A stretch of 62,573 bases of DNA. Source: Arenimonas fontis (GTDB taxonomy: Bacteria; Pseudomonadota; Gammaproteobacteria; Xanthomonadales; Xanthomonadaceae). Each line of letters opens with the position of its first letter. The stretch's first letter is position 1. The notes under the pieces are model-generated. The model made no database searches. It worked only from the letters and a program-made list of their open reading frames with translations, and was not told the origin of the DNA. The position numbers were made by a program, and so were the translations under genes. Location: positions 1 to 62,573 of the forward strand of contig NZ_VUOD01000011.1 of assembly GCF_008386465.1 (NCBI RefSeq), given 5' to 3'. Positions 40,731 to 49,934 of the stretch are shown here, piece by piece.

Positions 40731-40824
40731 GACGGCACCTCCCAGGGTTCGATACCCGGCGAGCGGCCACTCTATACCCTTTCCGCCGCGCGCCTCTCCC
40801 GAGCGGGATTGCAGCCGGAGCGGA

Positions 40825-41712
40825 TCAGACGTCGCCGTCGTCCAGCCAGCCCTCGCCGGTGCCGCGATGGATCACCGCATCGCCGGGCTGCACCGAGCCG
40901 GCGGGAAAACTGTCGAGCTGCGCCAGCTTCGCGTAGATCGGCGTGAAGTCCGGCGCAGTCGCCTCCATCAGCTGCTCGTAGCTGTCTATGACGAAATAGG
41001 TCTTCTGGTAGGTATCGATCCGGTAGCGCGTGCGCATGATCCGCTCGAGGTCGAAACCTATGCGGTTGGGCGCCTCGCTTTCCAGGCAGTGGATGGACTC
41101 GCCCTTGGAGCTGACGATGCCGCTGCCATAGATGCGCAGGCCGCCGGCTTCGCGGATCAGGCCGAACTCCACGGTGTACCAGTACAGCCGGGTCAGGTTC
41201 ACCAGCGCGTCGGGACCGATGCCGTGCGCCTTGACGCCGCCACGGCCGTAGGCGGCCATGTAGTCGGCGAATACCGGGTTCATCAGCAAGGGAACGTGAC
41301 CGAACAGGTCGTGGAACAGGTCGGGCTCGCTCAGGTAGTCCAGCTGCTCGGGCTTGCGGATCCACCAGGTGACCGGGAAGCGGCGGTTGGCCAGGTGTTC
41401 GAAGAAGGTCAGTTCCGGCAGCAGGCCCTCGACGCCGATCAGCTCCCAGCCGGTGGCCTTGCGCAGCAACGGATTGAGCTCGTCGAACTTCGGAATGCGG
41501 TCGGCCGACATGCCCATGGCCCGTTGCTGGCGCAGGAACTCCTCGCTGGCCCGGCCCACCAGCACCTGTTGCTGGCGCGCGAACAGGGTGGCCCAGACCT
41601 CGTGGTCGGTGCGGCTGTAGCTGGACCAGGGCTGTTCGACCACGGCGGTGGTGTAGACCGGCACATAGCCCTTGTCGGTGAGCTGGTGTTCGACGCGGCG
41701 CGGCTGGTTCAT
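40825..41712 (-). CDS. phhA: Phenylalanine 4-hydroxylase
   Basis: This enzyme converts phenylalanine to tyrosine with a pterin cofactor and O2, the first step of phenylalanine breakdown. The 295-residue protein has the iron ligands in FHDLFGHVPLL near residue 131 (two His) and the Glu of YTVEFGLI near 176, plus WWIRKPEQLDYL. The start giving MNQPRRVEHQ has GGAGG upstream; a longer reading by 21 residues crosses the promoter and is rejected. The pterin recycling dehydratase is not adjacent. The divergent Lrp-type regulator is its likely controller. Confidence 0.96.
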   Translation of the reverse strand: MNQPRRVEHQLTDKGYVPVYTTAVVEQPWSSYSRTDHEVWATLFARQQQVLVGRASEEFLRQQRAMGMSADRIPKFDELNPLLRKATGWELIGVEGLLPELTFFEHLANRRFPVTWWIRKPEQLDYLSEPDLFHDLFGHVPLLMNPVFADYMAAYGRGGVKAHGIGPDALVNLTRLYWYTVEFGLIREAGGLRIYGSGIVSSKGESIHCLESEAPNRIGFDLERIMRTRYRIDTYQKTYFVIDSYEQLMEATAPDFTPIYAKLAQLDSFPAGSVQPGDAVIHRGTGEGWLDDGDV

Positions 41713-41741
41713 GGCGGCCTCCGGGCTTCCGTATGGGAACA

Positions 41742-41815
41742 AGTCTAGCGCCGGGGAGACGCAATTGCCTTGCATGCTTGCATGATTACCCTGAATGAGC
41801 GCAACATCATTGCGC
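41742..41815. promoter_or_regulatory. phhA/Lrp intergenic control region
   Basis: In this 127-bp divergent gap, GCGCAA-5-TTGCGC (41799-41815) is a perfect inverted repeat. GCAATTGC (41761-41768) is a palindrome, and TTGCATGC-TTGCATG is a tandem repeat right after it. On the minus strand TAGACT (41747-41742) is a -10 candidate for phhA, inside the 13-mer CCGGCGCTAGACT that also occurs before dnaA. The TTGC-rich palindromes are plausible Lrp-type sites. Confidence 0.6.
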
Positions 41816-41839
41816 GAAAAGCAGCATCAGCGATCAATA

Positions 41840-42316
41840 ATGGACAATACGCGCCTCGACCGTACCGACCTGGCCCTGCTGGCCGAGCTGCAGCGCGAAG
41901 GCCGCCTGAGCAATGCCGAGCTGGCCGAACGGGTCCGGCTTTCGCCCTCGGCCTGCCTGCGCCGGGTGCAACGGCTGGAACAGGCGGGCGTGCTGGCCGG
42001 CTACACCGCGGTGCTGGATCCGGCCAGGCTCGGCCTGGGCCTGCAGGCCTTCGTGCGCGTGCAGCTGGAACGGCACGAGCCCGACCTGGTGGCCGCCTTC
42101 GCCGAGCGGGTGAACCGCTGGGACGAGGTGGTGGCCTGCCACGCCCTCACCGGCGACATGGACTACCTGCTGTACGTGGTGGTGCAGGACCTGGAGCATT
42201 TTTCCCGCTTCCTGCTCGACCGCCTGCTCAACGCCAGCGGCGTCGCCGACGTGAACACCAGCTTCGTGCTCAGGACGGTCAAGCCGCCGCGCGGACTGCC
42301 CCTGAGCCATCTGTGA
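41840..42316 (+). CDS. Lrp/AsnC family transcriptional regulator
   Basis: This 158-residue regulator has an N-terminal helix-turn-helix (RTDLALLAELQREGRLSNAE, SPSACLRRVQRLE) and a RAM domain with ALTGDMDYLLYVVVQDLEHF, where amino acids bind and octamers form. The ATG giving MDNTRLDRTD matches the family start; upstream codons in frame lie in the operator region. Divergent from phhA, it most likely regulates phenylalanine breakdown in response to aromatic amino acids and itself by the same sites. Confidence 0.92.
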   Translation: MDNTRLDRTDLALLAELQREGRLSNAELAERVRLSPSACLRRVQRLEQAGVLAGYTAVLDPARLGLGLQAFVRVQLERHEPDLVAAFAERVNRWDEVVACHALTGDMDYLLYVVVQDLEHFSRFLLDRLLNASGVADVNTSFVLRTVKPPRGLPLSHL

Positions 42317-42328
42317 GACAGCGCCGGC

Positions 42329-43528
42329 CTAGGGCCGCGTGTCCACCCATCCGCTCATCGGATCGGCGATCACCAGGTTCCGGCCAGCGTTCTTGGCCGC
42401 GTACATGGCCCGGTCGCCGCGTTGCAGCAGTTGCGAGAACAGGCGATCGGCCGGCGCCAGCACCGCCACCCCGATCGACAGCGTCACCGGCCGCAAGACG
42501 TCTCCCAGCACCAGCGGCAAGGCATTGAAGTTCTCGCGGATGCGCTCGGCCGCCGCCACCGCGCTGGCCGAATCGGTGTTGGGCATCAGCACCACGAACT
42601 CCTCGCCGCCCAGGCGGCCCAGCAGGTCGTCCGCCCGCAGGCAGTCGCGGATCCGCTCGACGGAACGCACCAGGGCCTCGTCGCCGGCGGCGTGGCCGAG
42701 CTCGTCGTTGATGCGCTTGAAGTGGTCCAGGTCTATGACCAGCACCGCCAGCGACATGCCGTGCCGGCGTGCCGCCGCCATCATCCGCGCGCCGAGTTCC
42801 TCGATGGCACGGCGGTTGTAGCAGTCGGTCAGGTAGTCCACCCGCGCGGCCCGCTCGAGCTCGCGCGCGCTGCGCTCGTTGCCCATCAGCAGGAAGCCGA
42901 CCGTGGCGACCACCGGCAGGATGCCGCCGACCGCATAGGTCAGGATCTGCACGTGGTTTAGCGTGAAGACACCGGTGACCCGGGCCGGGTCCACCAGCAG
43001 AACGCCGGCGCGGTAGGCCAGGATGCCGCCGGCCGCGGCGAAGGACAGGCCGACCACGTGATGCAGGCGGTCGCGTCGGTGGGCATGACGGTAGAGGGTC
43101 CGGGCGCCGTAGGCGAGGATCGCGGCCATCGCCAGCGACACCACCACCAGCCGGGCGGTCAGGTCCGGGACGAGCAAGCCCCACCAGACGGAGCCGGCCA
43201 CGACGACCAGCCATGGCGCCAGCAGCGGGGCGGGTCGGGCCCGACTGCCGAAAAAGCGATGCAGGGCCAGGGCATAGGCGACGAAGGCGAAGGCGATCAG
43301 CGCATTGGCCAGCACCACCGTGGCCCAGGCGGGCGCGCCGCCGCGCAGGGTGATCAGGACGAAGCCGGCCGGCTGTACCAGGGTGGCGACCACCCACCAA
43401 CGCACGGCGGGCCGCACGGCGTCCGGAACGGACCGGGCCACCGCCATCAGCACCAGGCCGATCAGCAGGGTCAGCAGCGCGCCGACCAGCAAGGCCGAAG
43501 GGATGTCGAACTGCCAGTCCGGGCTCAT
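42329..43528 (-). CDS. Membrane diguanylate cyclase (GGDEF)
   Basis: This 399-residue protein has seven or eight N-terminal helices (to about residue 215) followed by a GGDEF domain. VDYLTDCYNRRAIEEL starts it, RLGGEEFVVL near residue 302 is the active site, and RADD five residues before it is an intact inhibitory I-site. It should make c-di-GMP and be feedback inhibited. The membrane part is related in style to that of the cyclase at 45614, suggesting a shared sensor type. It converges on the Lrp gene with 12 bases between stops. Confidence 0.93.
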   Translation of the reverse strand: MSPDWQFDIPSALLVGALLTLLIGLVLMAVARSVPDAVRPAVRWWVVATLVQPAGFVLITLRGGAPAWATVVLANALIAFAFVAYALALHRFFGSRARPAPLLAPWLVVVAGSVWWGLLVPDLTARLVVVSLAMAAILAYGARTLYRHAHRRDRLHHVVGLSFAAAGGILAYRAGVLLVDPARVTGVFTLNHVQILTYAVGGILPVVATVGFLLMGNERSARELERAARVDYLTDCYNRRAIEELGARMMAAARRHGMSLAVLVIDLDHFKRINDELGHAAGDEALVRSVERIRDCLRADDLLGRLGGEEFVVLMPNTDSASAVAAAERIRENFNALPLVLGDVLRPVTLSIGVAVLAPADRLFSQLLQRGDRAMYAAKNAGRNLVIADPMSGWVDTRP

Positions 43529-43573
43529 GGCCGGGCAAACGGGGTGGCCGCTGGCGAGCGGACAGCCCCGGCC

Positions 43574-44344
43574 TCAGACATCGCCGTCATCCGTTTCGCG
43601 CCGGCGCGGGCGGAAAGGCAGGACCTGCCCGCGCGGTTCCTCCGGCCGCTGCCAGAGGACGGGCACCTCCCGGGGCGGCGGCGGTTCCAGCGGGTCCTCG
43701 ATCTTCGCGCGCCCGGCATCGCCCTCAGGGTCTTCCGACTCCCAGCTGTAGCGCTGCCGCGGTGGCGGCGGATCCAGCCGGCGCCAGCGCAGGGCCGCCA
43801 GCACGCCCATGGCGGCGCCGCACAGATGGTATTCCCAGGAGACGCCGGGCTCGCGCGGCAGCACCGTCAGCAGCATGCCGCCGTAGAAGAAGAAGGCGAT
43901 CAGGCCGGCGGCGATGGCGGTGCGGTCGCGCCGTAGCAGGCCCAGGGCGAACAGCAGGAACCCCAGGCCGTGGGTGAGGCCGCTGGCGCCGATATGCGGC
44001 GCATCGCCGGCGGCGATGAACCAGGTGCCCAGGCCCGAGCCCAGCCAGATCAGCGGCAGCGCCCGCAGTGTGGCGCGCGGGTACACGGTATGGACCAGCG
44101 GCGCCAGCAACAGCAAGGCCACGCCATTGCCCAGCCAGTGCCCGGGCGAGCCGTGCAGCAGGGGCGCGGTCAGGACCCCGATCAGGCCGGCCGGCGACTG
44201 CGGTACCAGCGCGCCCGGCCAGGGGCCGGAGAAATGGATGGCGCCCAGCGCGGCGACGAAGGCCATGGTGGCCAGCAACCCGCGCCGTAACCTTTGCCGC
44301 ACCGCCTCGGCGTACTGCCGCTGTTCCGGGTCCATGCCGGCCAT
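43574..44344 (-). CDS. Rhomboid family intramembrane serine protease
   Basis: This 256-residue protein has six helices with the catalytic serine in HIGASGLTHG near residue 117 and the histidine in WEYHLCGAAMG near 170; HWLGNG near 69 completes the family pattern. It is probably active and cleaves helices of other membrane proteins. A proline-rich, charged cytoplasmic tail of about 65 residues (from RRLDPPPPRQ) is unusual and may bind partners. It lies between terC and a GGDEF gene on the same strand, 30 bases after terC. Confidence 0.9.
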   Translation of the reverse strand: MAGMDPEQRQYAEAVRQRLRRGLLATMAFVAALGAIHFSGPWPGALVPQSPAGLIGVLTAPLLHGSPGHWLGNGVALLLLAPLVHTVYPRATLRALPLIWLGSGLGTWFIAAGDAPHIGASGLTHGLGFLLFALGLLRRDRTAIAAGLIAFFFYGGMLLTVLPREPGVSWEYHLCGAAMGVLAALRWRRLDPPPPRQRYSWESEDPEGDAGRAKIEDPLEPPPPREVPVLWQRPEEPRGQVLPFRPRRRETDDGDV

Positions 44345-44374
44345 CGTGGGGGCGTCGGCGGCGGGCGCAAGGGC

Positions 44375-45346
44375 TCAGAGGCCCGGCCGGCCCGCCTGCT
44401 CGGTCCTGGGCCGGATCCACAGGCTCAGGGCCATGGCGGTGGCGATGGTCGCGGCCACCACGCCCAGTGAGACCGTGATCGGAATCTTGTAGACGTCCAC
44501 CAGCAGCATCTTGGCGCCGATGAATACCAGCACCAGGGCCAGGCCGTAGGCCAGCAGGTGGAACTTCTCGGCGGCGCCGGCCAGCAGGAAATACAGCGCG
44601 CGCAGGCCCAGCACCGCGAACACGTTCGAGGTCAGCACGATGAACGGGTCGGTGGTGATGGCGAAGATGGCCGGGATCGAGTCCACGGCGAAAATGACAT
44701 CGGTGACCGCGATCATCACCAGCACGATGAACAGCGGCGTGTACTTGCGCCGGCTGCCCTGACCGATCCACAGCGCCTCGCCGTGATAGCGGCGGATCAG
44801 CGGCAGGTGGCCGGTGATCCAGCGCAACACCGGGTTCTTGTCCATGTCCGGCTCCTGGCCGGCGGCCCAGAGCATCTTTACGCCGGTGAACAGCAGGAAA
44901 GCGCCGAAGAAATACAGGATCCAGTGGAAGCGGGCGATCAGCGCCGCGCCGATGAAGATCATGATCGCGCGCAGCACGATCGCGCCGAGCACGCCCAGGA
45001 TCAACACCCGCTGCTGCGATTGCGGCGGCACCGCGAAATAGGTGAACAGCATCAGGAAGACGAAGATGTTGTCCACCGCCAGCGCCTTCTCCACCAGGTA
45101 GCCGGTGAGAAACTCCAGGGCGATGCGTTCGGCCTCCTCCGCCGGCGCCTGGCCGCGCAGGTACCACCACAGGCCGGCGTTGAAGGCCATGGCCAGGGCG
45201 ACCCAGGCCAGGGACCAGACCAGGGCTTCGCGGGTGCTGACCTTGTGTGGACCGTTCTGGCGCAGGACCAGCAGGTCCACGGCCAGCGCGGCCAGGACCA
45301 GGGCGGTGAAGACGACCCACAACAGCGGGGTTCCGATGGTTTCCAT
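44375..45346 (-). CDS. TerC/Alx family integral membrane protein
   Basis: This 323-residue protein has about nine helices with the TerC hallmarks LEFLTGYLVEKALAVDNIFV and VTDVIFAVDSIPAIFAITTD, whose acidic residues bind metal. Family member Alx of E. coli exports manganese and is controlled by a yybP-ykoY riboswitch; the same riboswitch class sits upstream here, so manganese export is the best assignment. GGAG precedes the ATG. It was long annotated as tellurium resistance, which the riboswitch argues against. Confidence 0.93.
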   Translation of the reverse strand: METIGTPLLWVVFTALVLAALAVDLLVLRQNGPHKVSTREALVWSLAWVALAMAFNAGLWWYLRGQAPAEEAERIALEFLTGYLVEKALAVDNIFVFLMLFTYFAVPPQSQQRVLILGVLGAIVLRAIMIFIGAALIARFHWILYFFGAFLLFTGVKMLWAAGQEPDMDKNPVLRWITGHLPLIRRYHGEALWIGQGSRRKYTPLFIVLVMIAVTDVIFAVDSIPAIFAITTDPFIVLTSNVFAVLGLRALYFLLAGAAEKFHLLAYGLALVLVFIGAKMLLVDVYKIPITVSLGVVAATIATAMALSLWIRPRTEQAGRPGL

Positions 45347-45403
45347 GAGGGCTCCGGTGCGGTGACGATCGACCGCGCCGGGCCGGGTTCCGGGACGGAA
45401 CGG

Positions 45404-45520
45404 CCTTCGCCTGACGCGGGCGAAGGTCTCGCTCGCAGGCCGGAACCTGCCTGCCGGACCGGGGCCGGTCGAACCGGCCCGTGATGACGATCACGGCAGC
45501 GGGAGCTACTCCCCTTCTAC
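45404..45520 (-). ncRNA. yybP-ykoY (Mn2+) riboswitch upstream of terC
   Basis: On the minus strand the conserved yybP-ykoY elements are present: AAGGGGAGTAGC (45516-45505), the internal CGTCATCACGG loop region and GCGAGACC (45432-45425). P1 forms between GAAGG (45517-45513) and CCTTC (45426-45422). The same CCTTC can instead open an 8-bp hairpin with GGCGAAGG (45411-45404), so the two folds are mutually exclusive and make a visible switch. No U-run follows the hairpin, so control is probably at translation or through Rho. The start codon lies 58 bases downstream. Confidence 0.88.
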
Positions 45521-45613
45521 GCTGTACAGTCTGCCATGGGCCGTGAGGAGGCTGTCAAAGCCCCCCTCGCGGCGCCCGCCCGGACTGGGCCTGGCGGGCG
45601 AACGGGAGGCAGC

Positions 45614-46786
45614 ATGCTGGATGTCCGGACGATCTTGGTGCTGGCGGTGCTGCTGGGCGTGGTCACCGTCCTGCTGCTGACCCACGCCGGCCGGGCCTTC
45701 CCGGCCGAGCGGCGCAGGCATTTGCGCATCTGGACGGTGGCCCTGCTGTTGCAGCTGGTCGCCTGGACCCTGCTGGCGATGCGCGACCTGGCACCGGACG
45801 CGGCTTCCATCGCCCTGGGCAACGGCCTGCTGCTGCTCGGTTACGCCGAGATGTGCCGGGCGGTGCGCGGGTTCCGGGAGCTGCCCGAACGGGCCGGCGC
45901 CTGGTGGGCGATCGTGCTGGCCGCCACGGTCATGCTGTGGCTGCTTTCGGCCATTTGGCCGCATTACTCGGCGCGGGTGCTGGTGGTGTGCGCGGTCGGC
46001 GTCCTGACCCTGGGGGGAATCGGCTGGGCGCTGCGCCGGCCGTTCCGCCGCGAAGGTTTCGGCGCCGCCCGGTTCACCGGCGTCTACGCCTGGCTGGGCG
46101 TGGCCCTGCTGCTGTGGCGGATGGGCGTGCACGCCGGCGAGCCACAGGCCCAAGGCAGCCTGCTGCAGGCCGCCGCCGCCGACCTGGCGGTATTCGTCTA
46201 CGCCTCCCTCGGCGTCACCTTCCTCAGCCTGGGGTTCGTGCTGATGCACACCGAGAAGGCCTACAACGCCCTGCGCCAGCTGGCCTCGGTGGATCCGCTG
46301 ACCGGCGTGATGGCGCGTGCGGTGCTGCTGGAAGCCGGAACCCGCATGCTGGCGGAGGCCCGCCGGCATGGCCGCGTGGTCAGTGCGCTGCTGCTGGACC
46401 TGGACCAGTTCAAGCCGGTCAACGACAGCCTTGGTCACGAGGCCGGCGACCGCATGCTGCGGCACCTGGCGGAGCGGGCCCGGCAGGTGTTGCGTGGCGA
46501 GGACCTGCTGTGCCGGATGGGCGGCGACGAATTCGTGGCCCTGCTGCCCAATACCGACCTGGCCGGCGCCCGCCGGGTAGCCGAACGCCTGCACGAGGCC
46601 CTGACCCGCGATCTGCTGGTGTTCCGCGGCATCGAGCTGCCGACCCCGGTATCCATGGGCGTGGCCGAGGCCGGCCGCGGCGAGCTCGACCTGGAGGCCC
46701 TGATCAAGCGCGCCGACGAAGCCATGTACGCCGCCAAACGCGCCGGCGGCGATCGCGTCGAAGCGGCGCCGCCGCCGCCGGGCTGA
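45614..46786 (+). CDS. Membrane diguanylate cyclase (GGDEF)
   Basis: This 390-residue protein has seven N-terminal helices (to about residue 220) and a C-terminal GGDEF domain starting ASVDPLTGVMARAVLLEA. The active site is RMGGDEF near residue 302 and RGED five residues upstream is the I-site. The usual NRRAL motif after DPLTG is replaced by MARAV, a modest deviation in the substrate region. The ATG follows GGGAGG. It is divergent from the terC riboswitch. Confidence 0.93.
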   Translation: MLDVRTILVLAVLLGVVTVLLLTHAGRAFPAERRRHLRIWTVALLLQLVAWTLLAMRDLAPDAASIALGNGLLLLGYAEMCRAVRGFRELPERAGAWWAIVLAATVMLWLLSAIWPHYSARVLVVCAVGVLTLGGIGWALRRPFRREGFGAARFTGVYAWLGVALLLWRMGVHAGEPQAQGSLLQAAAADLAVFVYASLGVTFLSLGFVLMHTEKAYNALRQLASVDPLTGVMARAVLLEAGTRMLAEARRHGRVVSALLLDLDQFKPVNDSLGHEAGDRMLRHLAERARQVLRGEDLLCRMGGDEFVALLPNTDLAGARRVAERLHEALTRDLLVFRGIELPTPVSMGVAEAGRGELDLEALIKRADEAMYAAKRAGGDRVEAAPPPPG

Positions 46787-46821
46787 GCCCGTGCCGGCCG
46801 CCGCGCCGGTAGAATGCGGCG

Positions 46822-47994
46822 ATGGAAACCCCCGCCCTGCCGGTGATCCGGCTCAAGATCGAGCGCCGCTCCAACCATCCCTGGATCTTCCAGAAGATGG
46901 TCGAGAAGCCGGTTGCCAAGCCACGCCCCGGCAGTCTGGTCGACATCCTCGACGCCAGCGGCCAATGGGTCGGCCGCGGCTTCTACAACGGCCACTCGCG
47001 CATCGCCCTGCGCGTGCTGACCGACGATCCGGACGAAGCGCTGGACGAGGCCTTCTTCCGCCGCCGCATCCGCGCCGCCGTGGCGCTGCGCCGGGACATG
47101 CTGCGGCTGGACGCGGTTTCCGACGCCTGGCGCGTCGTGCATTCCGAGGGGGATGGCCTCTCCGGCCTGGTGGTGGACCGTTACGGCGACCTGCTGGTGG
47201 TGGAGTTCTTCTCGGCCGGCGCCTTCCGCCACCGCGAATGGATCTACGCCGCGCTGGCGGAGGCATTCCCGGGATGCCGCTTCTACAGCTTCGCCGAGGA
47301 GCACGTGCAGAAGCAGGAGAGTTTCGACTTCCGCGCGCCGGCGGCGCCCGAACCCAGCGTCATCAGAGAGCATGGGCTGAAGTTCCGCGCCAGCCCGGGC
47401 AGCGGCCACAAGACCGGCTTTTTCGCCGACCAGCGCGAGAACCGCGAGTACCTCTCGCGCTTCTGTGCCGGCGCGAAGGTGCTGGACATCTGCTGCAACT
47501 CCGGCGGCTTCGCCATCTACGCCAGGGCCCGCGGCGGCGCCGACGAGGTCACCGGCCTCGACCTGGACGAGGGCATCCTCGAGGTGGCGCAGCAGAACGC
47601 GCGCCTGAACGACGCCAGGGTGCGCTTCGTCCAGGCCGACCTCTTCCCATGGCTGCGCGAGGCGCAGCAGCGCGGCCAGCAATGGGACGTAGTGGTGCTG
47701 GACCCGGCCAAGATGACCCGCGACCGCGAGCAGGTCATTCCGGCCCTGAAGAAGTACCTGGACATGAACAGGCTGGCGCTGTCGGTGGTGAAGCCCGGCG
47801 GCGTCTTCCTCACCTGCTCCTGCACCGGCCTGGTCAGCGAGGAGCAGTTCCTGGACATGCTGCGGCGGGCGGCCTTCTACGCCGGCCGGACCGTGCAGGT
47901 GTTCAAGGTGGCCGGCGCCGGCGCCGACCATCCCTTCCTGGCGCATGTGCCCGAAAGCCGCTACCTGAAGGCGGTGTTCTGCCGCGTGGAGTGA
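46822..47994 (+). CDS. Class I SAM-dependent rRNA methyltransferase, RlmI/YccW family
   Basis: This 390-residue enzyme has an N-terminal PUA-like domain (VIRLKIERRSNHPWIFQKMV), a central domain with DGLSGLVVDRYGD near residue 112 and a Rossmann methyltransferase domain with VLDICCNSGGFAIYA near 220, DLDEGILE and the catalytic CSCTGLVSEEQF near 333. RlmI methylates C1962 of 23S rRNA. The motif usually DPPxF reads DPAKM here, so it may be a paralogue with another target base. There is no ribosome site; TAGAAT lies six bases before the ATG (46810-46815), which suggests a leaderless message. Confidence 0.88.
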   Translation: METPALPVIRLKIERRSNHPWIFQKMVEKPVAKPRPGSLVDILDASGQWVGRGFYNGHSRIALRVLTDDPDEALDEAFFRRRIRAAVALRRDMLRLDAVSDAWRVVHSEGDGLSGLVVDRYGDLLVVEFFSAGAFRHREWIYAALAEAFPGCRFYSFAEEHVQKQESFDFRAPAAPEPSVIREHGLKFRASPGSGHKTGFFADQRENREYLSRFCAGAKVLDICCNSGGFAIYARARGGADEVTGLDLDEGILEVAQQNARLNDARVRFVQADLFPWLREAQQRGQQWDVVVLDPAKMTRDREQVIPALKKYLDMNRLALSVVKPGGVFLTCSCTGLVSEEQFLDMLRRAAFYAGRTVQVFKVAGAGADHPFLAHVPESRYLKAVFCRVE

Positions 47995-47997
47995 CGC

Positions 47998-49200
47998 ATG
48001 CGCAACGCCGCGATGGTGTTCGTGTTCATCGTGGTGCTGCTGGACATCCTGGCCTTCGGCCTGATCATCCCCGTCCTGCCGCACCTGATCGAGCAGTTCG
48101 TCGGCGGTGATACCGCCACCGCCGCGCGCTGGGTCGGGGTGTTCGGCATGGTGTTCGCGGCGGTGCAGTTCGCCTGCGCGCCGATCCAGGGCGCGCTGTC
48201 GGACCGCTTCGGGCGGCGGCCGGTGATCCTGCTGTCCTGCCTGGGCCTGGGCCTGGACTTCATCCTGATGGCGGTGGCGCAGTCGCTGCCGCTGCTGTTC
48301 ATCGGCCGGCTGATTTCCGGTGCCACCGCCGCCAGCTACTCCATCGCCAACGCCTACATCGCCGACGTGGTGCCGCCGGAGCGGCGCGCGCGCGCCTACG
48401 GCCTGCTTGGCTCGGCTTTCGGCCTGGGCTTCATCGTCGGTCCGGTGGCGGGCGGCCTGCTGGGCGACATCGACCTGCGCCTGCCGTTCTGGGTGGCGGC
48501 GGGCCTGGCCCTGGGCAACTTCGGCTACGGCCTGCTCGTGCTGCCGGAATCGCTGCCGCCGGAGCGGCGCAGCGCCCGGGTGGACTGGCGCCATGCCAAT
48601 CCCCTGGGCGCACTGGCGCTGCTGCGCCGCTATCCGCAGGTGCTGGGCCTGGCGACCGTGGTCCTCCTGGGGGCGCTGGCGCACTACGTGTTTCCCAGCG
48701 TGTTCGTGTTGTTCGCCGACCACGCCTACGGCTGGGGCATCCGCGAGGTCGGCTATGTGCTGGCGGCGGTGGGCGTCTGCACGGCCATCGTCCAGGCCGG
48801 GCTGATCGGCCGCATCGTCGCCGCCATCGGCGAGCGCAGGGCGCTGCTGCTGGGCCAGGCCGCCGGTCTGGGCGGGTTCGCGCTGTACAGCATCGCGCCC
48901 AGCGGCGCCTGGTTCCTGGCCGGCATTCCGGTGATGGCGTTCTGGGGCCTGGCCAATCCCTCGCTGCAGGCCCTGGCCACCCGTCGCCTGGGGCCGGACG
49001 TGCAGGGACGGCTGCAGGGCGCCTTCATGAGCCTGGCCAGCCTGGCGGGTATCGTCGCGCCGGTAGTGTTCAGCCAGGTGTTCGCGGCCTCGATCGACGG
49101 CAGCCTGGGCTTCGAATTCCCGGGCGCGCCCTTCGCCCTGTCCATGCTGATCGTGGGCCTGGCGCTGTGGGTGTCGGAGCGGGCCAGCCGGCCGCGCTGA
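47998..49200 (+). CDS. MFS transporter, TetA-like drug exporter family
   Basis: This 400-residue protein has twelve helices. The DHA1 motif D-G-R-K/R appears as [12 protein letters not shown] near residue 65, and the TetA-type [14 protein letters not shown] is in the first helix. [12 protein letters not shown] is the antiporter motif in helix 5. It is a proton-driven exporter, probably of a drug or metabolite; nothing indicates tetracycline specifically and no TetR gene is beside it. It starts three bases after the methyltransferase and is cotranscribed. Confidence 0.9.
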   Translation: MRNAAMVFVFIVVLLDILAFGLIIPVLPHLIEQFVGGDTATAARWVGVFGMVFAAVQFACAPIQGALSDRFGRRPVILLSCLGLGLDFILMAVAQSLPLLFIGRLISGATAASYSIANAYIADVVPPERRARAYGLLGSAFGLGFIVGPVAGGLLGDIDLRLPFWVAAGLALGNFGYGLLVLPESLPPERRSARVDWRHANPLGALALLRRYPQVLGLATVVLLGALAHYVFPSVFVLFADHAYGWGIREVGYVLAAVGVCTAIVQAGLIGRIVAAIGERRALLLGQAAGLGGFALYSIAPSGAWFLAGIPVMAFWGLANPSLQALATRRLGPDVQGRLQGAFMSLASLAGIVAPVVFSQVFAASIDGSLGFEFPGAPFALSMLIVGLALWVSERASRPR

Positions 49201-49246
49201 GCCGGGGCCGGCTACACTGGCCACCCCGAACCGGGAGGCTGTGACG

Positions 49247-49840
49247 ATGAGCCGGAAGGAGAAGACCGTCAGCCAGGCCGAGGCCGAGGAGGCCGTGCGC
49301 ACCCTGCTGCGCTGGGCCGGCGAGGACCCCGATCGCGAGGGCCTGCTGGACACGCCGCGGCGGGTGGTCGAGGCCTACGGCGACTGGTTCCGCGGCTACC
49401 GCGAGGATCCGCACGACTACCTGGCGCGCACCTTCGAGGAGGTGGCGGGTTACGACGAAATGATCGTGCTGCGCGACATCGAGTTCGAGTCGCACTGCGA
49501 GCACCACATGGCGCCGATCATCGGCAAGGTGCACATCGGTTACCTGCCTGACGGCAAGGTGGTGGGCATCAGCAAGCTGGCCCGGGTGGTGGAGGCCTAC
49601 GCCCGCCGTTTCCAGGTACAGGAGAAGATGACCGCGCAGATCGCCCGCTGCATCCAGGATGTGCTGCAGCCGCGCGGCGTCGGCGTGGTGGTCGAGGGTG
49701 CCCACGAATGCATGACCACCCGCGGCATCCACAAGCGTGGGGTCGGCATGGTCACCTCGAAGATGCTGGGCAGCTTCCGCGAGGACGCCCGCACCCGAGC
49801 CGAGTTCCTCCGCTTCATAGACGTCGGCCCCGGCCGCTGA
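49247..49840 (+). CDS. folE: GTP cyclohydrolase I
   Basis: FolE converts GTP to dihydroneopterin triphosphate, the first step to folate and to the pterin cofactor that PhhA in this window needs. The 197-residue protein has the zinc and catalytic motifs [11 protein letters not shown] near residue 83 and [17 protein letters not shown] near 150, plus [16 protein letters not shown]. The ATG at 49247 is eight bases after GGGAGG; a GTG at 49241 is only two bases after it and is rejected. TACACT (49212-49217) is a possible -10. Confidence 0.96.
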   Translation: MSRKEKTVSQAEAEEAVRTLLRWAGEDPDREGLLDTPRRVVEAYGDWFRGYREDPHDYLARTFEEVAGYDEMIVLRDIEFESHCEHHMAPIIGKVHIGYLPDGKVVGISKLARVVEAYARRFQVQEKMTAQIARCIQDVLQPRGVGVVVEGAHECMTTRGIHKRGVGMVTSKMLGSFREDARTRAEFLRFIDVGPGR

Positions 49841-49934
49841 CGGCCTCCCGGCGGGGCGCCGGCGTCACCGTCCCGGCTCGGACCCGGCCGACTCCGATCC
49901 TGCCCTGCCAGGACCCCTGGCCGGCGCCGGCCAC

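Noticed and set aside
44375-45346. Tellurite resistance role for the TerC protein
   Set aside because: No other ter genes are nearby, and the yybP-ykoY riboswitch indicates manganese.
47998-49200. Tetracycline resistance gene
   Set aside because: It is only TetA-like at family level. It has no TetR partner and sits in an operon with an rRNA methyltransferase; base composition matches the chromosome.
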